A stretch of 64,000 nt of DNA, from the NCBI RefSeq assembly GCF_002081825.1, contig NZ_MUKU01000015.1:1-64000 (forward strand), in the 5' to 3' direction. Under the pieces are notes generated by a model. That model was not told where the DNA came from, did not search any database, and saw only the letters and a list, made by a program, of their open reading frames with translations. Made by a program: the position numbers and the translations under genes. Shown here piece after piece: positions 1-8,380 of this stretch (positions are counted from its first letter, which is position 1; each line of letters starts with the position of its first letter). The stretch comes from Chromobacterium haemolyticum (lineage in GTDB: Bacteria > Pseudomonadota > Gammaproteobacteria > Burkholderiales > Chromobacteriaceae).

Positions 1-84
1 ATACCACCAGCAGTGTTTGCGGCACGCTATCGCCAGCAGCGGACCACCGAACTATCAAGCAGTACCACTACCATGCAAACCTAG
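1..84 (+). CDS. Possible 3' end of an unidentified CDS cut by the window edge
   Basis: Frame 1 is open from the first base to a TAG at 82-84 and encodes 27 residues ending in a Ser/Thr-rich tail (LSSSTTTMQT). It would converge on ctpA. GC at third positions is only about half, low for this genome, so it may be non-coding. The product cannot be recognised from this tail, and no other feature is visible in the first 150 bases. Confidence 0.25.
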   Translation: MPPAVFAARYRQQRTTELSSSTTTMQT

Positions 85-150
85 GACTTCTCTCCTTATC
101 GCTGGTATGGCTGGAGGGGGAAGATCAGGAGGACAATATAGCGCGCGCAT

Positions 151-180
151 GAAAACGCCCCTGGCGAAACCAGGGGCGCG
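151..180 (-). terminator. Intrinsic terminator of the ctpA transcript
   Basis: A perfect 9-bp stem (CGCCCCTGG / CCAGGGGCG, 156-178) closes a 5-nt loop. On the minus strand it is followed by TTTTC. It lies about 20 bp beyond the ctpA stop codon. Confidence 0.85.
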
Positions 181-200
181 TTGTAGCCGCGGAGGCGGGG

Positions 201-1637
201 TCAACTGCCTTTTTTCTGCAGGATCTGTTGTACCTTGAGGATGTTCAGTGCCTGCGACAGTTGGTTGTCGTTTTTGGGGTTGGGATCGCGCGGACCGAAC
301 TGGCTCTTTTCTTCCGGCTTGGCCTTGTCCTGGCCGTCGTCCGGCTTGGCGGGGGCGGGCTGAGACGCAGGCGCGGGTTTTGCGCTGCTCTTGGGCGCCG
401 GCTTTTCCTCGCCGTTGGGGTTGGCCAAGTGGTTTTCCAGGTCGGCTTCGCGCACGCGGATGGCTTGCTCCGCCGCGGTCAGCGTGCCGTCTTCCACCAC
501 CACGTCGGGCACGATGCCCTTGGCCTGGATCGAGCGGCCGTTCGGCGTGAAGTAGCGGGCGGTAGTCAGCTTGATGCCGCCGGCGTTGCCCAGCGGCATG
601 ATGGATTGCACCGAGCCCTTGCCGAAGGTTTGTGTGCCCACCAATACCGCGCGCTTGTGGTCTTGCAGCGCACCGGCGACGATTTCCGACGCCGAGGCGG
701 AGCCGCCGTTGACCAGCACGACCAAGGGCACGTTGCGGGCTTCCACCGGCAGCCGGGCCAGCGGGTCGCTGCCGTTGGGGCGGGCGTAGTTCTGCAGATT
801 GGCGGTCAGCCGCATCTTGGCGTCCGGCGTCCGGCCCTCGGTGTAGACCACCAACTGGTTCTTGGCCAAGAAGGCGGCGGACACGCCGACCGCGCCGTTG
901 AGCAGGCCGCCCGGATCGTCGCGTAGATCCAGCACCAGGCCTTTCAGCCCCTGCTTGTTCGCCTTGTACAGCGCCTGCACGCCGGCGGCCAGGTCCTCGG
1001 AGGTGTGCTCTTGGAACTGGGTGATGCGCACATAGCCGAAGTCCGGCTCCAGTAATTTGTATTTGACGCTCTTGGTCTTGATCACCGCGCGCGCCAGCGT
1101 GAACACCAGGGGCTTGGTTTCAGACTTGCGGGCGATGGTCAGCGTGACCTTGGTGCCCGGCTTGCCGCGCATTTTCTTCACCGCGTCGGTCAGGGACAGG
1201 CCGCGCACCGGGGTGTCGTCGATCTTGATGATCAGGTCGCCGCTCTTGATGCCGGCCTTCTGCGCCGGCGTGTCCTCGATGGGCGACACCACCTTGACCA
1301 AGCCGTCCTCGGCGCCGATCTCGATGCCGAGGCCGCCGAATTCGCCCTGGGTGCCTTCCTTGAGTTCCTTGAAGGCTTCCGGGTCCATGTAGTCGGAGTG
1401 CGGGTCCAGGCCGGTCAACATGCCCTTGATGGCCGCGGTGATCAGCTTCTTGTCTTCCACCGGGTCGACGTAGTCCTGCTTGATGCGGCCAAACACTTCG
1501 GCGAAGGTGCGCAGCTCGCTCAGCGGCAGCGGGGATTCGCCCTTGTCGGCAAAGGCTTGCATGCTGAGCGTCAGCACGCCGCCGGCCATGGCGCCGGCCA
1601 CTAGCCAGGCAATCTTCTTCATTCTTTGGCTGCTCAT
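201..1637 (-). CDS. ctpA: Carboxyl-terminal processing protease, S41 family
   Basis: This is a 478-residue exported serine protease of the CtpA/Prc family, which trims C-termini of periplasmic proteins and in several bacteria controls murein hydrolases. Residues 1-30 form a signal peptide. A PDZ domain lies near 98-170 (GLGIEIG, DTPAQKAGIKSGD). The catalytic region has Ser315 in GGSASASE, Lys340 in TFGKGS and Gln344, matching the Ser-Lys-Gln spacing of E. coli Tsp. A Pro/Ala/Lys-rich linker near 410-450 precedes a short tail. It lies 27 bp downstream of envC in the same direction, so envelope hydrolase control and proteolysis appear co-transcribed. An internal ATG (codon 6, MKKIAWL) is an alternative start. 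Confidence 0.95.
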   Translation of the reverse strand: MSSQRMKKIAWLVAGAMAGGVLTLSMQAFADKGESPLPLSELRTFAEVFGRIKQDYVDPVEDKKLITAAIKGMLTGLDPHSDYMDPEAFKELKEGTQGEFGGLGIEIGAEDGLVKVVSPIEDTPAQKAGIKSGDLIIKIDDTPVRGLSLTDAVKKMRGKPGTKVTLTIARKSETKPLVFTLARAVIKTKSVKYKLLEPDFGYVRITQFQEHTSEDLAAGVQALYKANKQGLKGLVLDLRDDPGGLLNGAVGVSAAFLAKNQLVVYTEGRTPDAKMRLTANLQNYARPNGSDPLARLPVEARNVPLVVLVNGGSASASEIVAGALQDHKRAVLVGTQTFGKGSVQSIMPLGNAGGIKLTTARYFTPNGRSIQAKGIVPDVVVEDGTLTAAEQAIRVREADLENHLANPNGEEKPAPKSSAKPAPASQPAPAKPDDGQDKAKPEEKSQFGPRDPNPKNDNQLSQALNILKVQQILQKKGS

Positions 1638-1664
1638 GTTTGTTATCTGTCTCCGTTGCCTGGC

Positions 1665-2993
1665 TCAACGTGCCCAGGCTTGCGGGTTTAGGGGGCGTCC
1701 CATGTGTCGGATTTCAAAGTACAGGCCGGATTCGCCGCTGTCCAGTGTTCCTGTGTTGCCGATCGTGTCGCCGGCCTTGACGCTGCCGCCTACGGATTTA
1801 CCTATGGCCGATAGTCCGGTATAGACCGTCATGTAGTTGCCGCCGTGATCGATCAGAATGGCGTTGCCAAAGCCGCGCAATTGATCGGCGAACACCACGG
1901 TGCCGTCGGCTACGCTGCGCACCGGTGTGCCGTTGGCGGTCTGGATGAACAGGCCTTTCCAGCTGACGCCTTGCTGGCGGGGTTTGCCGAAGCGGCCGAC
2001 CAATTGTCCGGCCACAGGCATTTTCATCCGTCCCTGCAGGCTGACAAAGGCGCGGCCGGCAGCGCTGTCGTCGGCCACGTCGGTGATGGCTTCCTCTTTC
2101 ACCGTGACCGTCTTCTTGGCTTCTTCCGGCACAGGCTTGCCTTGTTTCTTGGCATTTTCCGCCAGCTTGCGGCGGCGCTCGTTCTCTTTGCGCGCCGCTT
2201 CGCGGGCCGCGGCCAGCTTGGCCTTGCGCTCTTCCGCCGCCTTGCGCGCGATTTCCGCGCGGCGGCGCTGGATTTCGCGATTGATCTGGGCGATCAGGCC
2301 GGTCAGGCGCTTTTCGTTTTCCTGCAGCTGGCTGAGCTTGCTTTGCCCTGACTTGATTTCGCCGGTGACTTTGCTCAGCTCCTGCTGCTGGCTGGCTTTG
2401 TCCTGCTGCAGCGAACTCTTTTCCTGGCTCTTGCGGTCCGACAGCGAGTTGAGGCGGGCCAGCTCCTGTTCCAGTTGGAAGGACAGCGCCTCCAGCTCGT
2501 GCTGGTGGGTGATCAACTGGGCGACCAGCTGCTGCTGGGCGCGGGCGATGTGCTGATAGTAGGCGAGGTCGCGAGCGCTCTGATTGGGATCGTTCGCGTT
2601 CATCATCAGCTTCATCGCGTCGTGCTGGCCGCTCTTGTACTGGCGCGCCAGCATCTGGCCTACGCGCTGGCGCACCGCGGCCAGGCTGTTGCGGCTGGCG
2701 TTGATCTGGGCGCGCAGCGCCTCTAGCTGCTGTTCGGAGCTGCTCTGTTTTTTCTCCAGCTTCACCAGCGCCTGGTTGGTTTGGCTAATGGCTTGTTCCG
2801 ACTCCTTGATCGCCGATTGCGCCTCTTTTTGCACCGCCTGTTTTTGGGCGATGTCTTTTTTCAGCGTATCGATTTCCTTGCGCACCGATTTGAGGTCTTG
2901 CTGGTGTGGGGCGGTGGACAGCGCGGCGGAGGCCGGAGGCGCGGCGTGGCTGGCTCCGGCGATCAAGGCCGCCATCAGGACATAGGGTTTCAT
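1665..2993 (-). CDS. envC: Murein hydrolase activator, EnvC-like (coiled coil plus LytM)
   Basis: The 442-residue product resembles EnvC, the periplasmic factor that activates amidases during septum splitting. The start MKPYVLMAALIAGASHA gives a clean signal peptide; the frame is open further upstream, but that extension is Arg-rich and runs into a repeat. A long coiled coil rich in Gln, Lys and Glu (about 30-300) is followed by a C-terminal LytM/M23 domain. The metal ligands look lost: the first motif reads SWKGLFI where active enzymes have an HxxxD-type motif, and the last reads LYFEIRH instead of an HxH. This fits a non-enzymatic activator. gpmI is upstream and ctpA downstream on the same strand. 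Confidence 0.9.
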   Translation of the reverse strand: MKPYVLMAALIAGASHAAPPASAALSTAPHQQDLKSVRKEIDTLKKDIAQKQAVQKEAQSAIKESEQAISQTNQALVKLEKKQSSSEQQLEALRAQINASRNSLAAVRQRVGQMLARQYKSGQHDAMKLMMNANDPNQSARDLAYYQHIARAQQQLVAQLITHQHELEALSFQLEQELARLNSLSDRKSQEKSSLQQDKASQQQELSKVTGEIKSGQSKLSQLQENEKRLTGLIAQINREIQRRRAEIARKAAEERKAKLAAAREAARKENERRRKLAENAKKQGKPVPEEAKKTVTVKEEAITDVADDSAAGRAFVSLQGRMKMPVAGQLVGRFGKPRQQGVSWKGLFIQTANGTPVRSVADGTVVFADQLRGFGNAILIDHGGNYMTVYTGLSAIGKSVGGSVKAGDTIGNTGTLDSGESGLYFEIRHMGRPLNPQAWAR

Positions 2994-3100
2994 GGCCGGG
3001 AATATGCTTTCTGCTTGGGCCGCGGACCAACTAGCGCGTCGTCCGCGGGCGGCACGCTTGGGTCGATGACGCCGGCGGAGCCGGCGGCGGCGGGTCTTGG

Positions 3101-3240
3101 AGTCTGTTCTAAAGTCTCGCGAGCAAGAGCGAGACAAGGCGAAAACGCTTGAAGAAGCGGAATGTACAAGGAGTACATGAGCATTCTGAAAGTGTTTTTA
3201 ACGCCGTATTGCTGAAGCGCAGCAGACTTTAGAACAGATT
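3101..3240 (-). repeat. Post-stop repeat element, copy 1
   Basis: About 140 bp with perfect 15-bp inverted ends (TCTGTTCTAAAGTCT at 3103-3117, its complement at 3224-3238). Internal dyads include ATGTAC-N5-GTACAT and GTCTCGC/GCGAGAC, as read on the minus strand. It starts 1 nt beyond the gpmI stop codon and occupies the gpmI-envC gap. It is homologous to 14515-14661 and 23721-23863. Confidence 0.85.
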
Positions 3241-3241
3241 C

Positions 3242-4765
3242 TTATTGGAATTCAATCAACGATTGACCGCTCATCTCCGCCGGTTGTTCCAGGCCCATCA
3301 TCGCCAGCAGCGACGGCGCGATGTCGCGCAGCGAACCGCCGGAGCGGATCCGGGCCGGACGGCCGACATAGAGGAAGGGCACCGGGCTCAGGGTGTGCTG
3401 GGTATGCGGCTGATGGTGCTCGGCGTCGTACATTTGTTCGCAGTTGCCGTGGTCGGCGGTGATCAATACTTCGCCGCCGGCGGCGCGCATCGCCTCCACG
3501 CAGCGGCCGACGCAGCCGTCCAGCGCTTCCACCGCCTTGACCGCGGCGTCGAAGATGCCGCTGTGGCCCACCATGTCGCCATTTGCGTAATTGCAGATGA
3601 TGGCCTGGTATTGGCCGGAGGCGATGGCGGCGACGATTTTGTCCGTGACTTCGCCTGCGTTCATTTCTGGCTGCAGGTCGTAAGTGGCCACCTTGGGCGA
3701 TGGCACCAGGATGCGATCTTCGCCGGGATAGACCTGCTCCTCGCCGCCGTTGAAGAAATAGGTGACGTGAGGGTATTTCTCGGTTTCGGCGATGCGCAGC
3801 TGTTTCAGGCCCTGGCTGGCCAGGTATTCGCCGAAGCCGTTGCTGATCTTCTGCGGCGGGTAGGCGATGGACAGGCAGCTGTAGGCTTCGCCGTAGGAGG
3901 TCAGGGTGACGAAGTCGGCGAACTTGGGCTGGCGGGCCTTGAAGCCGTCGAAGGCAGGGTCGGTCAGCGCGCTGACCAATTGGCGAGCGCGGTCGGCGCG
4001 GAAGTTCATGAATACGACGACGTCGCCGTCACGCATCGGGGCGGCTTCGCCGATGGCGGTGGCTTTGACGAACTCGTCGTTCTCGTCGCGAGCGTAGGCC
4101 GCTTCCAGCGCTTCCAGGCCGTTGCGGGCGTGGAACAGGCCTTCGCCTTCCACCAGCAGGCGGTAAGCCGGCTCCACGCGTTCCCAGCGTTTGTCGCGGT
4201 CCATTGCCCAGTAGCGGCCGGTCACGGACGCCAGGCGCGCGGCCGGGCATTCGGCCAGCACCGCGTCCAGCCGTTCCAGATAGGTTTTGGCGCTGCGCGG
4301 CGGCGTATCGCGGCCGTCAAGGAAAGCATGCACGCGGATGCGGGCGACGCCGGAAGCCTGCGCCGCGCGGATCAGCGAGTGAATATGGTTTTCATGGCTG
4401 TGAACGCCGCCATCGGACAGCAGGCCCATGATGTGCAGCGCCGAGTCCTTGGCCTTGGCGATACCGGAAACCAGCGCGGGATTGGCGGCGAAGCGGCCGT
4501 CTTCGATGTCGCAGTCGATGCGGCTGATGTCCTGTTGCACCACGCGGCCGGCGCCGATGTTGAGGTGGCCCACCTCGGAATTGCCGAACTGGCCGGAGGG
4601 CAGGCCGACGAAGTTTTCCGAGGCGTTGATGGTGCCGTAGGGGAAGGTTTGGCGCAGACGATGCCAATTAGGCATCGAGGCATGAAGAATAGCGTTGTCA
4701 TCGCCTTCGGTGCGATGGCCAAAACCGTCGAGAATCAACAACAACACCGGTTTGATGGATTTCAT
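3242..4765 (-). CDS. gpmI: 2,3-bisphosphoglycerate-independent phosphoglycerate mutase
   Basis: This 507-residue cytoplasmic enzyme interconverts 3- and 2-phosphoglycerate in glycolysis through a phosphoserine intermediate and two Mn ions. Characteristic motifs are present: LLILDGFGHR at the N-terminus, the phosphoserine motif GNSEVGH, GGVHSHENH, GDMVGHSG and TADHGNCEQM. Length is typical for the family. I chose ATG at 4765 (MKSIKPVLLL); a GTG three codons upstream (4774) is possible, and neither has a strong ribosome site. It is divergent from the ArsR-type regulator and probably leads a gpmI-envC-ctpA transcript, with a repeat element directly after its stop codon. Confidence 0.95.
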   Translation of the reverse strand: MKSIKPVLLLILDGFGHRTEGDDNAILHASMPNWHRLRQTFPYGTINASENFVGLPSGQFGNSEVGHLNIGAGRVVQQDISRIDCDIEDGRFAANPALVSGIAKAKDSALHIMGLLSDGGVHSHENHIHSLIRAAQASGVARIRVHAFLDGRDTPPRSAKTYLERLDAVLAECPAARLASVTGRYWAMDRDKRWERVEPAYRLLVEGEGLFHARNGLEALEAAYARDENDEFVKATAIGEAAPMRDGDVVVFMNFRADRARQLVSALTDPAFDGFKARQPKFADFVTLTSYGEAYSCLSIAYPPQKISNGFGEYLASQGLKQLRIAETEKYPHVTYFFNGGEEQVYPGEDRILVPSPKVATYDLQPEMNAGEVTDKIVAAIASGQYQAIICNYANGDMVGHSGIFDAAVKAVEALDGCVGRCVEAMRAAGGEVLITADHGNCEQMYDAEHHQPHTQHTLSPVPFLYVGRPARIRSGGSLRDIAPSLLAMMGLEQPAEMSGQSLIEFQ

Positions 4766-4868
4766 GGCATTCACATTCTGAATATTAGAAAATCTTGATG
4801 GTATTGGATTTTGTGTAGTATTGTACCGCAGTCAGACTAAATAAAATGACTCTACAGGGAGAGAAGCC

Positions 4869-5165
4869 TTGCTGTTCAACGATGACCAGATCGAGCAGAC
4901 CTCGAGGGCGATGAAGGCCATGTCGCACCCGCTGCGTTTGAAGATCATATCGGTGCTGGAAGACCAGGAAGTGAGCGTGCAGGATATAGTCGAGCAGGTG
5001 GGCACGTCGCAGAGCAATATTTCTCAGCATTTGGCCATTATGCGCGACAAGGGCGTGTTGCGCACGCGCAAGGACGCGAACCGCGTTTATTACCGCGTTG
5101 GCGACATCCGCACGCTGGAGGTCTTGAAGATGATGCGAGAGGTGTTCTGTGGCTTCGGCGAATAA
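4869..5165 (+). CDS. ArsR-family winged-helix transcriptional regulator
   Basis: A 98-residue DNA-binding protein with a single winged helix-turn-helix; the recognition region reads VQDIVEQVGTSQSNISQHLAIMRDKGVLRTRKDANRVYY. It starts at TTG (4869), supported by the purine-rich AGGGAGAGAAG just upstream. The only cysteine is near the C-terminus (FCGFG), so the metal-binding cysteines of classic ArsR/SmtB sensors are absent and the signal is probably not a thiol-bound metal. The gene stands alone, divergent from gpmI and followed by a strong terminator. Its target is not evident from the neighbourhood. Confidence 0.85.
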   Translation: MLFNDDQIEQTSRAMKAMSHPLRLKIISVLEDQEVSVQDIVEQVGTSQSNISQHLAIMRDKGVLRTRKDANRVYYRVGDIRTLEVLKMMREVFCGFGE

Positions 5166-5225
5166 GTCGCCGCCCGGCTGAGGCCCGCGCCGGCGTCTGG
5201 CCGGCCCTATGATCGTACCCGGATA

Positions 5226-5265
5226 TGAAAACGCCGCGGCTCGCCATGAGCCGCGGCGTTTTTGC
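5226..5265. terminator. Bidirectional intrinsic terminator between the arsR-type gene and the His/Lys-rich peptide gene
   Basis: A 13-bp stem (AACGCCGCGGCTC at 5230-5242, complement at 5248-5260) closes a 5-nt loop. T-tracts on both strands fit its position between two convergent genes. Confidence 0.9.
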
Positions 5266-5290
5266 GCCAGGCCCGCGGCCCGGCGGTCAA

Positions 5291-5521
5291 TTACTTAGCG
5301 GCGGAAGCCGCTTTGTGTTCAGCTTTCTTTCCCGAATGTTTGTGGCCGGATTTCTTGTGGTGCGCGGCGCCCGAAGCATGCTTCTTGTGGTGCTTTTTGC
5401 CGGCCTGCTTGTGTTCGGCTTTATGCTCCATTTTCTTTTCGGCGGAGGGCGCGGACGCCGGGGTGGCGGCCATGGCGCTGGTGGCGAAAGCAGCGGCGAT
5501 CAGAGCGGAAATCAGTTTCAT
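5291..5521 (-). CDS. Small His/Lys/Ala-rich exported peptide
   Basis: The 76-residue product has a signal peptide (MKLISALIAAAFATSAMA, cleavage before ATPAS). The mature part of about 58 residues is nearly all Ala, Lys, His, Ser and Gly, with repeated KKxxKHA, AHHKKSGHK and AEHK blocks and about 12 histidines. It is strongly basic and probably disordered in the periplasm. Composition resembles acid-shock (Asr-like) or metal-sequestering peptides, but no homology can be claimed. AAAGGA 7 nt before the ATG is a good ribosome site. The gene is monocistronic and converges on the arsR-type gene. Confidence 0.75.
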   Translation of the reverse strand: MKLISALIAAAFATSAMAATPASAPSAEKKMEHKAEHKQAGKKHHKKHASGAAHHKKSGHKHSGKKAEHKAASAAK

Positions 5522-5670
5522 GATATGTCCTTTCTTGTGTGAAGCCGATGGTGCATGTCGGCTGCAATTCCAAATGGGTGGAATATGCCTTCTCTGGGAT
5601 TAAAGCCTTTTAGAAAAGTTCACAAACAATAACAAAATGCCGCCGCGTCGCAAAGTGATGACGTTGGGTT

Positions 5671-6543
5671 TTACGGCAGCCAGTAGCTGAGCGCCATGCC
5701 AATGAGGATGGCCGCGCCAACGCGGTTATTGTCGAGGAAAGCCTTGAAGCAGGCTGCTCGGTCGCGTTCCCGGATGTCCAGATATTGTCTGGTCATCAGG
5801 GCGACGGAGACCAGCAGGGACAGGTAAAATGGCCAGGCCAGCGCCAGATGCAGGCCGATGCCGGCCATTAGCGCGAGGAAGACGGCGTGGAACAGCATGA
5901 TGGCCAGAACGTCGTAGTCGCCGAAGGTGATCGCCGAGGTTTTGATGCCTATCTTGAGATCGTCCGGCTTGTCGCTGATGGCGTAGGCGGTGTCGTAGGC
6001 CAGCGTCCAGCAAGCGTTGGCCAGCAGCAGCAGCCAGGCCAGCGCCGGCACCTCGCCGGTCTGGGCGGCGAAGGCCATTGGGATGCCGAAGGAGAAGGCC
6101 AGGCCCAGATAGGCTTGCGGCACCGGGAAGAAGCGCTTGGTGAAAGGGTAACTGGCGGCGATGAACAGCGCCGGCACGCTCAAGAGCAGGGTCAGGCCGT
6201 TCAGCGGCAGGATCAGCAGCAGCGACAGCAGCGCCAGGCCGGCGGCCAGCAGCAAGGCTTCCTTCTTGCCGACCGCGCCGCGGGCGAACGGCCGTTGCCG
6301 GGTGCGTTCCACGTGGCCGTCGAAGTCGCGGTCCGCGTAATCGTTGATCACGCAGCCGGCCGAACGCATCAAAAAAGTGCCGATGATGAAGATCAGCACG
6401 ATGAGCGGGTCGGGCCGGCCTTGGCCGGCGATCAGCAGCGCCCACAGCGTCGGCCACAGCAGCAGGAAGGTGCCGATGGGCTTGTCCATGCGCATCAGTT
6501 GCATGTAAACGGTCAAACGTTCATTGAGGCGGGCGGCGTTCAT
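5671..6543 (-). CDS. ubiA: 4-hydroxybenzoate octaprenyltransferase
   Basis: A 290-residue integral membrane prenyltransferase that attaches the polyprenyl tail to 4-hydroxybenzoate, the second committed step of ubiquinone synthesis. Both Asp-rich metal/diphosphate motifs are visible: [10 protein letters not shown] in the N-terminal half and DKPDDLKIG in the second half. Several hydrophobic helices are evident (for example [12 protein letters not shown]). The start [10 protein letters not shown] overlaps the end of ubiC by 4 bp (ATGA), showing a translationally coupled ubiC-ubiA pair. The same frame is open upstream through ubiC, but that extension is an artefact. Confidence 0.95.
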   Translation of the reverse strand: MNAARLNERLTVYMQLMRMDKPIGTFLLLWPTLWALLIAGQGRPDPLIVLIFIIGTFLMRSAGCVINDYADRDFDGHVERTRQRPFARGAVGKKEALLLAAGLALLSLLLILPLNGLTLLLSVPALFIAASYPFTKRFFPVPQAYLGLAFSFGIPMAFAAQTGEVPALAWLLLLANACWTLAYDTAYAISDKPDDLKIGIKTSAITFGDYDVLAIMLFHAVFLALMAGIGLHLALAWPFYLSLLVSVALMTRQYLDIRERDRAACFKAFLDNNRVGAAILIGMALSYWLP

Positions 6544-7076
6544 CGCAAGAAATTCTCCAGCTCCGGCAAAAAGAGTTCGCACACGAGCAGCGGCGCTTGC
6601 CGCAGCAGGAAGCGGCAGCGCCGCGCCGGGTAGCTGGCGTGCGGGCTGAGTTGGGCCGCCGGCGCGAACAGCGGATGATCGGCGGCGATGAGGCGGTAGC
6701 GCAGCGGGTCGCGCTGCAAATCCGGCAGGCCGCCGAACAATGTCAGACCCAGCGAGCGGCTGCCGCGGTCTAGAATGGGCTGCCAGGCCGCGCAGTCCAG
6801 GCGGGTGACGCTGCGGGCGAACACGACCGGGGTATCGTCCAGGGTCAGCGCCACCTCGCGGGCCTGCAGCGGCGCTCCGGCGGCCAGGCCGAGCTGCGGC
6901 GCCTCGTCTTCCAGACAGACGTCGGGACCTTGCCGCAACACGCGCACGGCGAAGCGGCGACCAGTGCTTTGCAGCCGTTCGGTCAGCGAGCCGGCTTCGG
7001 TGAGACAGGATTGCGCGACGGCGGACAGCGCTGGCGGTTCCGGCAGCCAGATTGGGGGATTGGGCATGGCGCGCAT
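6540..7076 (-). CDS. ubiC: Chorismate pyruvate-lyase
   Basis: A 178-residue protein with the UbiC fold that converts chorismate to 4-hydroxybenzoate and pyruvate, feeding UbiA directly. Family features include the N-terminal [20 protein letters not shown] segment, the central VFARSVTR strand (Arg for chorismate binding) and the LGLTLFG segment before the C-terminal ARRCRFL...[11 protein letters not shown]. It overlaps ubiA by 4 bp. ATG at 7067 (MPNPPIW) is an equally plausible start; neither has an obvious ribosome site. It is divergent from lrgA. Confidence 0.9.
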   Translation of the reverse strand: MRAMPNPPIWLPEPPALSAVAQSCLTEAGSLTERLQSTGRRFAVRVLRQGPDVCLEDEAPQLGLAAGAPLQAREVALTLDDTPVVFARSVTRLDCAAWQPILDRGSRSLGLTLFGGLPDLQRDPLRYRLIAADHPLFAPAAQLSPHASYPARRCRFLLRQAPLLVCELFLPELENFLR

Positions 7077-7200
7077 TATGCCAAAGCCGGCGGGGGCTTG
7101 TCCCGCCCTTCTGCGGCGCGACGCGCGTCCATCTGTCTATCCCCAAGCGCGAGCCGGGGCATTATCATGACGTCATCAAGGCGGAAGGAGGGAAGATCGC

Positions 7201-7557
7201 ATGATGGAGACGGCGCTGTGGCTGTTGGGCTATCAATTGGCGGGAGAAGTCTTGGCGCGCGGTTTGGGCGTGCCGGTGCCGGGGCCGGTCTTGGGCATGT
7301 TGCTGTTGTTCGCCACCTTGTGTGCGCGTCGCGGAGTGCCGACGACGCTGCAGACCCATGCGCCGCGCTTTCTCGCGCATATGTCCTTGCTGTTCATCCC
7401 TGCCGGCGGAGCGGTGCTGGCTTACCAGACGCTGTTGGCCGATTACGGCGCGCGCCTGGCGGCGGTGCTGGCCTTGTCGACGCTGACCACCTTGCTGGTG
7501 CCGGGGCTGGCTTTGCATTGGATGCTGGCGCGGCGGCGAGGAGGCGGGCATGACTAG
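7201..7557 (+). CDS. CidA/LrgA family holin-like membrane protein
   Basis: A 118-residue hydrophobic protein with four predicted membrane segments. The family signature is clear: GEVLARGLGVPVPGPVLGMLLLF near the N-terminus and the SLLFIPAGGAVL segment in the middle. LrgA/CidA proteins are holin-like partners of LrgB/CidB and affect murein hydrolase export, lysis or small-molecule (pyruvate) transport. GGAGGGA about 7 nt upstream of ATG-ATG supports the start. Its last 8 bp overlap the start of the lrgB-like gene, so the two are coupled. Confidence 0.9.
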   Translation: MMETALWLLGYQLAGEVLARGLGVPVPGPVLGMLLLFATLCARRGVPTTLQTHAPRFLAHMSLLFIPAGGAVLAYQTLLADYGARLAAVLALSTLTTLLVPGLALHWMLARRRGGGHD

Positions 7558-8266
7558 CGTCGGCGTCGTGTCCGCGCTGCGGGAATCGCCGCTGACGGGG
7601 GTTTTCATCACGCTGCTGGCTTACCGGTTGGCCTTGGGGTTTAATCGCCGCTGTCGCGGTCATCCGCTGTCCAACCCGGTGTTGATCGGGGTATTGCTGG
7701 TATTGGGCTGGCTGGTGCTGACGCGCACCGATTACCGCCAGTACATGCAGGGTGCGCAGTGGATACAAATGTTGTTAGGGCCGGCGACGGTGGCTTTGGC
7801 GGTGCCCTTGTACGGCAATCTGAGCCGGCTCAAGCGCGCGGCGGGGCCGCTGGCCTTGAGCATCGCCCTGGGTGGCGTTACCGGCGTCGTCAGCGCGGTG
7901 GGCTTGGGCTGGCTGTTCGGTTTGCCGCGCGAGGTGCTGTTGTCGCTGAGCACGCGGGCGGTGACCACGCCGATTGCGATGAGTGTGTCGCAAAGCATAG
8001 GCGGGGTGCCGGAGTTGGCGGCGATGTGTGTGATCCTGTCCGGCATTTTCGGCGCGGTGGCGGCGTGGCCGCTGTTCAACGGCCTGCGTCTGCGCAACGA
8101 TGTGGCGCTGGGCGTGGCCACGGGTATTTCCGCGCATGGGATTGGAACGGCGCGGGTGTTTCAGCTGTCGGAGACAGCGGGCGCCTTCGCGGGCCTGGCA
8201 ATGGGCTTGAACGGGGTGTTCACCGCTTTGTTGGTGCCTTTGTTGCTGACGTTGTTTCCCTTGTAG
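7550..8266 (+). CDS. LrgB/CidB family membrane protein
   Basis: A 238-residue polytopic membrane protein, the usual partner of LrgA/CidA. Typical LrgB blocks are visible: NPVLIG, the GPATVALAVPLY segment, STRAVTTPIAMSVSQSIGG and the C-terminal GISAHGIGTARVFQLSETAGAFAGLAMGLNG stretch. It starts inside the end of the lrgA-like gene (ATGACTAGCG). No LytSR-type or LysR regulator gene sits next to the pair. A large imperfect stem follows its stop codon at 8289-8346. Confidence 0.92.
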   Translation: MTSVGVVSALRESPLTGVFITLLAYRLALGFNRRCRGHPLSNPVLIGVLLVLGWLVLTRTDYRQYMQGAQWIQMLLGPATVALAVPLYGNLSRLKRAAGPLALSIALGGVTGVVSAVGLGWLFGLPREVLLSLSTRAVTTPIAMSVSQSIGGVPELAAMCVILSGIFGAVAAWPLFNGLRLRNDVALGVATGISAHGIGTARVFQLSETAGAFAGLAMGLNGVFTALLVPLLLTLFPL

Positions 8267-8288
8267 CGGGCGGATGGCTCTTAATTTA

Positions 8289-8346
8289 GCAGTCGCGCCA
8301 AGCCGCGCATCCCGCCTGGGGCGGGGGCTCGACTTGGCACGACTGC
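8289..8346. other. Large nested stem between lrgB and sixA
   Basis: GCAGTCGCGCCAAG (8289-8302) pairs with CTTGGCACGACTGC (8333-8346) over 14 bp with one wobble. It encloses an inner 6-bp hairpin CCCGCC/GGCGGG (8311-8325). No T-tract follows, so it is not a standard terminator. It could be a structured 3' UTR, a processing site or a small mobile-repeat relic. Confidence 0.5.
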
Positions 8347-8380
8347 GCCTGGATTGAAAATATTTTAACGAGGGGTGTGT

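Noticed and set aside
2994-3184. Short frames inside repeat copy 1 (for example one encoding LLQAFSPCLALARETLEQ) and similar ones in copy 3
   Set aside because: They arise from the repeat sequence itself; recurrence reflects element homology, not a protein.
3245-4798. A 517-codon plus-strand frame opposite gpmI
   Set aside because: Pure antisense shadow of gpmI, whose motifs are complete on the other strand.
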